This document shows positions 1-6,339 of a stretch of DNA of 10,174 nucleotides, in pieces. The stretch covers positions 1 to 10,174 of the forward strand of contig CBHWED010000115.1 in assembly GCA_966112795.1 (NCBI GenBank). Reading direction: 5' to 3'. The position numbers and the translations under genes were made by a program. The first letter of the stretch is position 1. Each line of letters opens with the position of its first letter. The stretch is from Croceibacterium_A sp966112795. Its GTDB lineage: Bacteria; Pseudomonadota; Alphaproteobacteria; Sphingomonadales; Sphingomonadaceae. The notes under the pieces were generated by a model that was not told the origin of the DNA, made no database searches, and saw only the letters and a list, made by a program, of their open reading frames with translations.

Positions 1-552
1 GCCGACAAGATCCGCGCCAACAGCGAGATCGCCGACCTGATCCTCGCGCTCGGCTGCGGCGTCAGGAAGGACTGCGACCCCGACCAGCTGCGCTACGACC
101 GCGTGGTGATCATGACCGACGCCGACGTCGACGGCGCGCATATCGCGACGCTGCTGATGACCTTCTTCTTCCAGGAAATGGCCGAGATCGTGAAGAACGG
201 CCACCTGTTCCTCGCCCAGCCCCCGCTCTACCGCCTGACCGCGGGCAAGGAGACGCGCTACGCCAAAGATGACGAACATCGCGCAGAACTCGAAGCGACC
301 GCGTTCAAGGGCAAGAAGATAGAAGTAAGCCGTTTCAAGGGCTTAGGCGAGATGAACCCGCAGCAGCTGCGCGAGACCACGATGAGCCCGGAGACGCGCA
401 CGATGACCCGCATCACCCTGCCGCCCGAGCACGAGCAGCGCTACGCGGTGAAGGAACTCGTCGACCAGCTCATGGGCCGCAACCCCGAGCATCGCTTCAA
501 CTTCATCCAGAACAAGGCCGGCGACGTCGACCGCGAGATGATCGACGCCTGA
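1..552 (+). CDS. parE: DNA topoisomerase IV subunit B (ParE), C-terminal part, 5' end outside window
   Basis: This is the last 183 residues of the ATPase/TOPRIM subunit of topoisomerase IV, which pairs with ParC to decatenate daughter chromosomes. Reading frame 1 is open from the first base. The TOPRIM metal-binding motif TDADVDGAHI starts at window residue 39, with the acidic triad at residues 40, 42 and 44. It is followed by the conserved FKGLGEMNPQQLRETTM segment that closes the type IIA TOPRIM/tail region. The ending (NPEHRFNFIQNKA, then an acidic tail) resembles alphaproteobacterial ParE rather than GyrB, whose C-terminus has a different conserved ending. The stop is TGA at 550-552. The next gene converges from the right with only three bases between the stops, so no terminator fits there. 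I am confident of the family and fairly confident of ParE over GyrB. Confidence 0.95.
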   Translation, partial: ADKIRANSEIADLILALGCGVRKDCDPDQLRYDRVVIMTDADVDGAHIATLLMTFFFQEMAEIVKNGHLFLAQPPLYRLTAGKETRYAKDDEHRAELEATAFKGKKIEVSRFKGLGEMNPQQLRETTMSPETRTMTRITLPPEHEQRYAVKELVDQLMGRNPEHRFNFIQNKAGDVDREMIDA

Positions 553-555
553 GCG

Positions 556-771
556 CTAGTGCGTCTGCGCGCGCTTTGCCGGCTGGTCGTCCGCGGCAAA
601 GCGATGCGCGAGATAGCCCGCCAGCCCGCTCGCCGCGGTCATCGCGAGCTTGCGCGTATCCGGGTCGCCGAACATCCTGAGCAGCTTCTTGAGGTCCTTG
701 CGGGTCCCCTTCGAGAGCTTGAAGCCCATGATCTTCTTCGGGACCTTCAGCCCCTTGTTCTTCTTGGCCAT
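556..771 (-). CDS. Small basic protein of unknown function (71 aa)
   Basis: This encodes a 71-residue protein with a very lysine-rich N-terminal half (MAKKNKGLKVPKKIMGFKLS and on to about residue 31). A short alanine/glycine-rich, weakly hydrophobic stretch follows (about residues 43-57), then a charged tail. It has no signal peptide or recognisable catalytic motif. The KxPKKIxGxKL-type start resembles small basic proteins of alphaproteobacteria that have no assigned function; that resemblance is from memory. The ATG at 771 has a good ribosome binding site, GAGGAG, six bases upstream, and the codon usage is like its neighbours, so the gene looks real. It lies 44 bases downstream of the O-methyltransferase gene on the same strand and may be co-transcribed with it. 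The ribosome binding site is inside a strong hairpin (778-810), so translation may be controlled. Nucleic-acid binding is possible from the charge but is only a guess. Confidence 0.75.
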   Translation of the reverse strand: MAKKNKGLKVPKKIMGFKLSKGTRKDLKKLLRMFGDPDTRKLAMTAASGLAGYLAHRFAADDQPAKRAQTH

Positions 772-777
772 GTTCGT

Positions 778-810
778 CTCCTCGCCTGAAGCAATGCTTC
801 GGGCGAGGAG
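778..810 (-). promoter_or_regulatory. 15-bp hairpin containing the ribosome binding site of the 71-aa gene
   Basis: Bases 778-792 and 796-810 form a near-perfect inverted repeat: 14 Watson-Crick pairs, one G-T pair and an AAT loop. On the - strand the distal arm ends in GGCGAGGAG, and its GAGGAG is the Shine-Dalgarno sequence six bases before the ATG at 771. Folding of a transcript arriving from the O-methyltransferase gene would bury that site. No T-run follows on either strand, so it is not a classical intrinsic terminator. Possible roles are translational silencing in the polycistronic message, an mRNA-stability element after the methyltransferase stop, or a protein-binding site. The structure is seen directly; the role is inferred. 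Confidence 0.6.
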
Positions 811-815
811 CGGTT

Positions 816-1841
816 TCAGGCGCGCACGGCCTCGACCACGCTGACCGCAGAATTGGTCGGCACCACGCGCTCGATGCGGAACCCGTTCGGCTCGAGCAGC
901 TCGGCGTATTCGCTCGGCGTGCGCTCCTCGCCGCCCGGCACGAGCATCATCATCATGTCGAGCATCTTGCCCATGTGCGGCTCGTCGCTCTCGGGCAGGA
1001 CCATCTCGACGATCAGCAGCTTGCCGCCGGGGTTCATCGCCTCGCGCACGTGGCCGAGGATGATGCCGTTCTCGACGTCGTCCCAGTCGTGGATGATGTG
1101 CGACAGCAGGTAGGCGTCGTGGCCCTTGGGCACGCCGTCGAAGAAGCTGCCGCTCTCGATCTTCACCCGATCGGCGACGCCGTGCGCCGCGAGCAGCGGC
1201 GGTGCGTCGGCGACCACGTGCGGCAGATCGTAAAGCACGCCTTGCACTCCCGGATGGCGCGACAGCACATGGCCGAGCATGTTGCCCGAAGCGCCGCCGA
1301 CATCGACCAGCGAGCCGATCCCGGCGAAGTCGTAAGCCTCGGCCACCGCCGGCGGCTCGCGCCCGTGGAACCCGACCATGGTCTCGCTGAAGAACTGCGC
1401 CATGCCCGGGTTGTGCTGGAGGTACTGGAACAGCCCCATCCCGTGCGCCTTCTCGAACGCCGGGTCGCCGGTGACGAGACCGTGGTCGAACACCTTCCAG
1501 GCCGGCTTCACCATGTCACCGATCAGCGCGATCACCGCCGAGCGCGCGGCGCCCGGGGCTCCGGTGCGCAGCGCCGCGCCGAGGTCGGTCAGGCAGAAGC
1601 TGTCGCCGCCGGCCGAGGCGAGCAACCCGAGGCCCGCGAGCGAGCGCAGATAGCGGCGCATGGGCCGCGCCAGCATGCCGTATTCGGCGGCGAGTTCGCC
1701 CGCGCTGCGCGGCGCGTCGCCGGCGAACTTGTCCGCGAGGCCCATTTCCGCCGCTTGCAGCAGCAGCTCGCCCGCCCAGTGCGCGATCGCCATGTCCATC
1801 AGCCGCTGTGCGGCCGCCGCCTCGTCCATCCTCTCCGTCAC
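816..1841 (-). CDS. SAM-dependent O-methyltransferase, acetylserotonin/CrtF-like family
   Basis: This 341-residue protein has the two-part build of the plant-type O-methyltransferase family (also hydroxyneurosporene methyltransferase CrtF and antibiotic O-methyltransferases). An N-terminal winged-helix/dimerisation part (about residues 10-95; AMGLADKFA-like helix, then ELAAEYG and a LxxLxxLGLL helix) precedes a Rossmann SAM-binding domain. Motif I is VDVGGASGNML at 179-189. The catalytic-base region is HIIHDWDD, with His251, and is followed by NPGGKLLIVEMVLPE. The C-terminus (PTNSAVSVVEA) is the usual last strand. Length is normal for the family. The start is a GTG at 1841 backed by GGGGAG eight bases upstream; an in-frame ATG at 1829 is the alternative. 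The substrate cannot be read from the sequence. No carotenoid or polyketide genes lie in the window, so I give no symbol. Confidence 0.9.
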   Translation of the reverse strand: MTERMDEAAAAQRLMDMAIAHWAGELLLQAAEMGLADKFAGDAPRSAGELAAEYGMLARPMRRYLRSLAGLGLLASAGGDSFCLTDLGAALRTGAPGAARSAVIALIGDMVKPAWKVFDHGLVTGDPAFEKAHGMGLFQYLQHNPGMAQFFSETMVGFHGREPPAVAEAYDFAGIGSLVDVGGASGNMLGHVLSRHPGVQGVLYDLPHVVADAPPLLAAHGVADRVKIESGSFFDGVPKGHDAYLLSHIIHDWDDVENGIILGHVREAMNPGGKLLIVEMVLPESDEPHMGKMLDMMMMLVPGGEERTPSEYAELLEPNGFRIERVVPTNSAVSVVEAVRA

Positions 1842-1849
1842 CCCGTGTG

Positions 1850-1855
1850 CTCCCC
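1850..1855 (-). promoter_or_regulatory. Ribosome binding site supporting a GTG start for the O-methyltransferase
   Basis: On the - strand GGGGAG lies eight bases before GTG at 1841, a normal spacing. The downstream in-frame ATG at 1829 has only GGAG three bases away, which is too close. This favours the GTG start and adds four residues (MTER) to the protein. Confidence 0.55.
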
Positions 1856-1864
1856 GTCACGATG

Positions 1865-1877
1865 TTGTTGGGAACAA
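1865..1877. promoter_or_regulatory. Perfect inverted repeat upstream of the O-methyltransferase (candidate operator)
   Basis: TTGTT-GGG-AACAA is a perfect 5+3+5 inverted repeat in the 84-base gap between the methyltransferase start and the end of the first receptor gene. It is about 24-36 bases upstream of the GTG start, where a promoter or operator would be expected. No convincing -35/-10 pair stands out; the best is TTGCGG, 17 bases, AACAAC on the - strand, with a poor -10 that overlaps the repeat. Short repeats like this also occur by chance, so confidence is low. Confidence 0.3.
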
Positions 1878-1925
1878 GGAATATCGCCGCAAATGAGCGT
1901 TGTCACCGTGGCGCGGGAGAAAGGG

Positions 1926-3332
1926 TCAGATCAGGTAGCCGAGCTCGTAGAGCCCCCACCGGCGGCCGGCGAAATGCAGCGGGACGAACACGCTCCTGAG
2001 CGCGCGGAAGCGGCCGTCGCCCAGGTCCTGGCGATAGGCGAACAGGAAGAACTCGCCCGGCTCGTCGAGCGCGCGGCGGGTCTGCCCGTCCATGAAGATC
2101 TGCCGGTTGCGGGCAAACTCGAGGTTGCGGAGCCGCTCGCCGGGGATCGGCGTCTGGCTGCGTTCGGTGATGTGCGTCGGCAGGTAGCCGTTGGCGTCGA
2201 TCAGGCAGCAGCCGACGACGCCGCGGTTGCGGTGTGTGTGCTGGTCGAGCAGCGGGCGCACATGGCGGTCGGCGAGGTCGGCGAAGCCGTTGTCGTACTG
2301 CACCGGGTCGGTCCCCGGCCGCGGACGGTAGTCGGTGTCGAACAGCGCCGCTTCGCTGAGCTCTCCCCTCAGGAGCAGGGTCTCGATCGCTGCACCGATC
2401 TCGCCTGCGCCTTCGAGCGCGAGCTCGATGTAAGGCGTGTTGCGTGTCGCGACGCCGCCATGGGCGACCTGGTTGAGCATGTCGTTGGCGTGCGTCTCGA
2501 GCTTGTCGAGCTGCTCGCGCGCCTGCGCCGCGCGGCGCGCGCTCTCGGCCGCGACCTGGCCGAACTCGGCGATCCCGGAATCGAGCTTGCGCACTTGCGC
2601 CTCGGCGCGCTCGTTGCAGTCGGCGATCGCCAGCGAGCGATCGTGGAACTGGTGCACGAGCGCGGCCATCTCGGTCAGCGATTGGCGCAGGGCGTCGATG
2701 TGCCGGGTGGATTCGCGCCCGTTGGCGATATTGCTCTTGAGCGAAGCGATCAGCGAGCCCGCGGTCGTCTCGAGCCGGGCGACCGTGCGGCCGACTTCGG
2801 TCGAGGATTCGGCAGTGGTCGCCGCCAGCCGGCGGATCTCGCTGGCGAGGACCTCGAACGGCGCGGTCGCCTCGCCGCCGCGCGCGGCCTCGATGCGCGC
2901 GTTGAAGCTCAACAGCTGGGTGTGATCGGCGATCTCGGCGAGCTTGGCCGAGATGCCGCCAATCCGGCCGAGCGTGTCGAGGAATACCTGCAGTTCGCCG
3001 TCGAGGCTGGTGACATCGGCGACCAGCTGCGAGACTTCGTCGAGCGATTGTTCGGCGACCTTGTGCCCGCGCTCGAGCACGGTTTGTGCCAGAGCCGAGG
3101 TCTGCAGCAGCTCGGCGGTCGCGCCGTGGCGCTCGATCCGGCTGCGATTGAGCTCGCCCATCGCCTCGACGAGCTCGCCGAGCCGCTCGGATTCCGCCGA
3201 GATCTGCCGGTTGAGCTTGCCGACGAGGCCGCCGGTGTCGCTGCACTGCACCGAAATGTCGCCGGCCTGCTCGCCCAGCCGGGCCAGCAAGTCACCCAGA
3301 TCGGGCCGTATCGAAAGCGCCATGTCCCCCAT
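1926..3332 (-). CDS. Soluble methyl-accepting chemotaxis-like protein, divergent copy 1 of a tandem trio
   Basis: This 468-residue protein has no membrane segments and no HAMP domain. Residues about 30-300 are an alpha-helical, coiled-coil-like stretch containing an MCP signalling hairpin. Residues about 302-468 are a C-terminal globular domain shared with the next two genes (ALFDTDYRPRPGT near 329, DANGYLPTH near 379, RNRQIF near 408, GRRWG at 456-460). The hairpin tip is recognisable (LSFNARIEAARGGE at about 141-154), but the usual GRGFAVVA reads TAPFEVLA and the usual LNAAIEA reads FNARIEA. Contact with CheA/CheW may therefore be lost or changed. The N-terminal CSD motif of its neighbours is kept (Cys30), but most of their other cysteines are not. 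The start is uncertain: ATG at 3332 has no clear ribosome binding site, while ATG at 3323 follows GGGGGAC. The gene is 81 bases downstream of copy 2 on the same strand. The ligand is unknown. Confidence 0.88.
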   Translation of the reverse strand: MGDMALSIRPDLGDLLARLGEQAGDISVQCSDTGGLVGKLNRQISAESERLGELVEAMGELNRSRIERHGATAELLQTSALAQTVLERGHKVAEQSLDEVSQLVADVTSLDGELQVFLDTLGRIGGISAKLAEIADHTQLLSFNARIEAARGGEATAPFEVLASEIRRLAATTAESSTEVGRTVARLETTAGSLIASLKSNIANGRESTRHIDALRQSLTEMAALVHQFHDRSLAIADCNERAEAQVRKLDSGIAEFGQVAAESARRAAQAREQLDKLETHANDMLNQVAHGGVATRNTPYIELALEGAGEIGAAIETLLLRGELSEAALFDTDYRPRPGTDPVQYDNGFADLADRHVRPLLDQHTHRNRGVVGCCLIDANGYLPTHITERSQTPIPGERLRNLEFARNRQIFMDGQTRRALDEPGEFFLFAYRQDLGDGRFRALRSVFVPLHFAGRRWGLYELGYLI

Positions 3333-3353
3333 CTGCGGCGAGGATGACGCAGC

Positions 3354-3384
3354 GCAACATCAATTGCAACAGAATTGCTGCAAC
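3354..3384. repeat. Three GCAAC direct repeats upstream of receptor copy 1
   Basis: GCAAC occurs at 3354-3358, 3366-3370 and 3380-3384 (GTTGC on the - strand), at 12- and 14-base intervals. This is an unusually AT-rich stretch just upstream of the copy 1 start codon. The position suits a promoter or regulator-binding region, but no standard promoter is clear, and five-base repeats are weak evidence. Confidence 0.3.
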
Positions 3385-3413
3385 GCAATATCGTGTCGTC
3401 TATCCGCGTCGCC

Positions 3414-4811
3414 TCACAGCGAGTAGGCCAGCTCCAGGTCCCCCCAGCGCCGCCCGTCGAGCATGAGCGGCACGTAGACGTTGCGCACGACCTTGTACGA
3501 GTGCCCGTCGCCTTCCTGGCGATAGACCGCCATCATGTGCGAAGCGGTGCTGGCCTTGGCCTTCTCGTCGATCGGATCGAGGATCATCCGGCCGTTGCGG
3601 CAGAAGCGCGTATCGTGCGCGAGCTCGCCGGTCGGCGCTTGCGAGAAGCGCGCGAGGTGCGTTGGCAGAAAGCCATTCATATCGGTGCAGGCGGCCGCCA
3701 TGATCGCCGGATTCGACGTCGAAATGGCTTCGAGCAAGGGCCGCCACACGCGATCGGCCCAAGCGCACAGCCGGGTCTGGAAACGGGGTGGGTTCGAGCC
3801 CGGGATCGGGCGATAGTCGCGATCGAACAGCGCCGCCCGGTCGAGTTCGCCCGCGGCGATCGCCGCTTCGGTCGCCGCGGCGATTTCCTGGGCCGCGGCC
3901 CGCGCGCGCTGGACCATCGCGTCATCCGCCGGCGAAAGCCCGGCCTGGACGATCGAATCGAACATCGAGCTCGCGGTGATCTCGAGCTCCTCGATCCGCT
4001 CGTGCGCGCGGCGAAGGCCGGTTTCGCTCGATTCTGCGGCTTGCTCGAGGACGTCGAGCGCTTGCCGGACCGAAACGACATGCTCGCTGACCGTGCCGTT
4101 GACGCGGGCGATGTTGTCGTTCTGGGCGTCGACCTCGCCGACCAGCGCGACCACGCCGTCGATCGTCTGCGAGATCCGCGCAACCGAGCTTTTGGCTTCC
4201 GCGCTGGCTTTCGCGCCGTCCTCGATCCGGCCGACGACTTGCTCCGCCTCGTGCCCGAGCGCGTCGATCGTGCGGACGATCTCGTCGGTGGCGATCCGCG
4301 TCTTGCCGGCGAGGTTCTTCACCTCGTGCGCCACCACCGCGAACCCGCGGCCGGCCTCGCCCGCGCGCGCGGCCTCGATCGCTGCATTGAGCGAGAGGAT
4401 GTTGGTGGTCTCGGCGATCTGGCCGATGTCGCGCGTGCATGCCCGCACCTGGTTCATCGCGGCGACGAAGCCGGTGACGTGCTGGGTCAGCGTGTCGACC
4501 AGATCGAGCAGCTCGGTCACCTGGTCGAGCGAGGAATGGATCAGCCGCGTGCCTTCGCCGAGCCGGTTGAGCGCGCGGCCGGAAAGCGCGCGCGATTCCT
4601 CGCACGAGCGGGCAATTCGCTTCTCGTCGGCCTCGAGGGCGACGACCGTCGCACGCAGGGCGTGATGCTCCGCATGCAAGCGGGTGCGCGAATTGATGAC
4701 CGCCTGGACGATGCCCGCGACATCGGAGCACCCGACGGTGACGGCGCCGCAATCGCGCGCGATCGAATCGAGCGCGGTCGCGCCCGGTGAGTGAATTTGG
4801 GTGAGTTCCAT
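3414..4811 (-). CDS. Soluble methyl-accepting chemotaxis-like protein, copy 2
   Basis: This 465-residue receptor-like protein has no transmembrane segment or HAMP domain. The N-terminus carries VGCSDVAGIVQ (from residue 26). Residues about 40-290 form the antiparallel coiled-coil signalling region with a canonical tip (ETTNILSLNAAIEAARAG, then GRGFAVVAHEV, residues 134-164), which in known MCPs contacts CheA and CheW. The C-terminal domain (about 300-465) has ALFDRDYRPIPGSNP, DMNGFLPTHL, CRNGRMI, YRQEGDG and GRRWGDLELAY. This module also occurs in other proteobacterial MCP-like proteins, and I infer a PAS/Cache-like sensory fold. It aligns end to end without gaps with copy 3. Both share Cys21, 28, 70, 125, 375 and 404. 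The ATG at 4811 follows AAGG four bases upstream. No che or flagellar gene is nearby. The stimulus is unknown; the cysteines suggest redox, metal or cofactor sensing as a hypothesis only. Confidence 0.93.
   Translation of the reverse strand: MELTQIHSPGATALDSIARDCGAVTVGCSDVAGIVQAVINSRTRLHAEHHALRATVVALEADEKRIARSCEESRALSGRALNRLGEGTRLIHSSLDQVTELLDLVDTLTQHVTGFVAAMNQVRACTRDIGQIAETTNILSLNAAIEAARAGEAGRGFAVVAHEVKNLAGKTRIATDEIVRTIDALGHEAEQVVGRIEDGAKASAEAKSSVARISQTIDGVVALVGEVDAQNDNIARVNGTVSEHVVSVRQALDVLEQAAESSETGLRRAHERIEELEITASSMFDSIVQAGLSPADDAMVQRARAAAQEIAAATEAAIAAGELDRAALFDRDYRPIPGSNPPRFQTRLCAWADRVWRPLLEAISTSNPAIMAAACTDMNGFLPTHLARFSQAPTGELAHDTRFCRNGRMILDPIDEKAKASTASHMMAVYRQEGDGHSYKVVRNVYVPLMLDGRRWGDLELAYSL
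4357..4422. repeat. 66-bp repeat, copy in receptor gene 2
   Basis: These 66 bases match 5852-5917 with two mismatches (at 4383 and 4386), including 36 identical bases at 4387-4422. They encode the MCP hairpin tip. They are a direct repeat exactly 1,495 bases from the partner copy. Confidence 0.85.
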
Positions 4812-4840
4812 GATGCCTTGCGACCGACTGTGCCGGCCGC

Positions 4841-4858
4841 AGCGCTAGGGAACCATGG
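4841..4858 (-). promoter_or_regulatory. AGCGCTA plus CCATGG motif pair upstream of receptor copy 2
   Basis: AGCGCTA (4841-4847) and CCATGG (4853-4858, inside the 10-bp palindrome AACCATGGTT at 4851-4860) lie 30-47 bases upstream of the copy 2 start. The same two words, adjacent, occur at a similar distance upstream of copy 3. This could be shared promoter or operator sequence, or a relic of the duplication. There is no consensus promoter match. Confidence 0.25.
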
Positions 4859-4875
4859 TTGACGAAGGCTTAAGC

Positions 4876-4895
4876 GAGGGCACCGATTCGCCCTC
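4876..4895 (-). terminator. Hairpin between receptor genes 3 and 2 (possible weak terminator)
   Basis: GAGGGC at 4876-4881 and GCCCTC at 4890-4895 form a six-pair GC-rich stem with an eight-base loop, beginning 13 bases after the stop of copy 3 on the - strand. No T-run follows; instead the palindrome GCTTAAGC (4868-4875) does. It could attenuate transcription or protect the 3' end, allowing partial read-through into copy 2. Confidence 0.35.
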
Positions 4896-4908
4896 ACCCT
4901 GGCGTCTC

Positions 4909-6306
4909 TCACAGCACGTAGGAGATCTCGTAGTCGCCCCAGCGCCGGCCGTTGATCACGATCGGCACGCTGGCGAGCCGCACGACGCGGTAGGCGCTGC
5001 CGTCGCCCTCGTAGCGGTAGACCGCCATCGAGAACGGCTGGTTGCCGCTCTTGATGCGCTTGTCGATCGCGTTGAAGATCATCCGGCCGTTGCGGCAGTA
5101 CTGCAGGTCGTGCGTGTAGTCGCCGGTCGGCTTGCGCGAGCGCTCGGTGAGGTGGGTCGGCAGGAAGCCGTTGCGGTCGTCGCAGACGGTGGCGATGATG
5201 TGCGGGTCCGAGGCCTTGATCCGGTCGAGCACCGGGCGCCACTTGGCGTCGGCCCAGTCGGAGAAGCGATTGCGGAACAGCTGCGGATTGGTCCCCGGCA
5301 CTTCGACGTAGCGGTCGTCGAACAGCGCAGCCTCGGTCAGGCTGCCGTCCTCGATCGCAGCGAGCGCCAGCCGGGTGACTTCCTCGCCCGCCTCGCGCGC
5401 ACGCTCGACGAACGCCATGTCGCGCGGCGCGAGCCCTGCGTGGACGATCCGGTCGAACATCACGCTGGCCATTTCCTCGAGGTCGCCCATACGGTTCTGC
5501 GCCCGGCCGAGCTTGCCCTCGTTGTCCTGCGCCGCGGCGTTGAAGGTCGCCAGGACCTGCTGCAGCTTGTCGACATGGCCGCTGATCGCGCCGGTCGCCT
5601 GGGCGATCTGGTCGTTCTGGCGGTCGACCTCGCTGACCATCTCGCTGACGTCGATCAGCGTGTCCTCGATCCGCGTCACCGAGGTGCGTGCATCGTCGCG
5701 CACCTTCACGCCCTTCTGGATCTCGGCGACGACCTGCTCGGCCTCGCTGCCCAGCGCGTCGATCGTCCGCGCGATCTCGTCGGTCGCGAGGCGGGTCTTG
5801 CCGGCAAGCGTCTTCACTTCCGCGGCAACCACGGCGAACCCGCGCCCCGCATCGCCCGCGCGCGCGGCCTCGATCGCGGCGTTGAGCGAGAGGATGTTGG
5901 TGGTCTCGGCGATCTGGTCGATATCGCGCGAACATTGCTTCACCTGGCTCATCGCTGCGGCGAACCCGGTCACGTGCTGCGTCAGCGTGTCGACCAGCGA
6001 CAGCAGGTTGCCGATCTCGGCGAGCGACGCACGGATGTGCACGGTGCCCTGCGCGAGCTGGTCGATCGCGCGGCGCGACAGCAGCCGCGATTCGTCGCAC
6101 GCCTGCGCAACCTGGTCCTGGTCCTCGTTGAGCGTGGTGACGGTGCCGAGCAGCGCGGTGTGCTCGGCGCGCAGCCGCTCGGACGAGGCGATGACCGACT
6201 GGACGAGTCCGGAGACGTCCGAGCAACCGACGGTAACCTCGCTGCACGCCTCGGAAATGCCGTCGACCGCACCGCTTTCGGGCACGTGAATGGACTCGTG
6301 AAGCAT
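4909..6306 (-). CDS. Soluble methyl-accepting chemotaxis-like protein, copy 3 (first in transcription order)
   Basis: This 465-residue protein is collinear with copy 2. It has no membrane segment, an N-terminal VGCSDVSGLVQ motif, and a coiled-coil signalling region with a canonical tip (ETTNILSLNAAIEAARAG then GRGFAVVAAEVKTLA, about 134-168). The C-terminal domain shows ALFDDRYVEVPGTNP, DRNGFLPTHL, CRNGRMIF, YRYEGDG and GRRWGDYEISY. Cysteines sit only at 21, 28, 70, 125, 375 and 404, and all six are matched in copy 2. The ATG at 6306 is preceded by GGGGGG four bases upstream; an overlapping ATG at 6310 is in another frame and is not the start. It is the first gene of the trio in transcription order, with about 140 bases of non-coding DNA upstream that should hold its promoter. 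Known MCP tips act through CheA/CheW, but the partner here is not visible. Confidence 0.93.
   Translation of the reverse strand: MLHESIHVPESGAVDGISEACSEVTVGCSDVSGLVQSVIASSERLRAEHTALLGTVTTLNEDQDQVAQACDESRLLSRRAIDQLAQGTVHIRASLAEIGNLLSLVDTLTQHVTGFAAAMSQVKQCSRDIDQIAETTNILSLNAAIEAARAGDAGRGFAVVAAEVKTLAGKTRLATDEIARTIDALGSEAEQVVAEIQKGVKVRDDARTSVTRIEDTLIDVSEMVSEVDRQNDQIAQATGAISGHVDKLQQVLATFNAAAQDNEGKLGRAQNRMGDLEEMASVMFDRIVHAGLAPRDMAFVERAREAGEEVTRLALAAIEDGSLTEAALFDDRYVEVPGTNPQLFRNRFSDWADAKWRPVLDRIKASDPHIIATVCDDRNGFLPTHLTERSRKPTGDYTHDLQYCRNGRMIFNAIDKRIKSGNQPFSMAVYRYEGDGSAYRVVRLASVPIVINGRRWGDYEISYVL
5852..5917. repeat. 66-bp repeat, copy in receptor gene 3
   Basis: Partner of 4357-4422, with 64 of 66 bases identical and the same orientation. 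It encodes the signalling tip. Protein-level constraint explains much of the match, but synonymous positions are also nearly all the same. Confidence 0.85.
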
Positions 6307-6339
6307 GCATCCCCCCGTCGTTGTGTTCTGGTTGACGGG

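Noticed and set aside
975..3347. Open frame of 790 codons on the + strand opposite the O-methyltransferase and receptor copy 1
   Set aside because: It runs antisense through two well-supported genes, its translation is low-complexity Arg/Ala/Val-rich with no domain, and long antisense frames are expected in high-GC DNA.
3361..3390. Imperfect palindrome in the AT-rich stretch before receptor copy 1
   Set aside because: The arms only pair with a three-base bulge and a short CAG/CTG stem; the direct GCAAC repeats describe the stretch better.
4541..6310. 589-codon - strand frame starting at ATG 6310 that overlaps receptor copies 2 and 3 in another frame
   Set aside because: Arginine-rich out-of-frame reading of the receptor genes. 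The true start is ATG 6306, with the family-matching protein.
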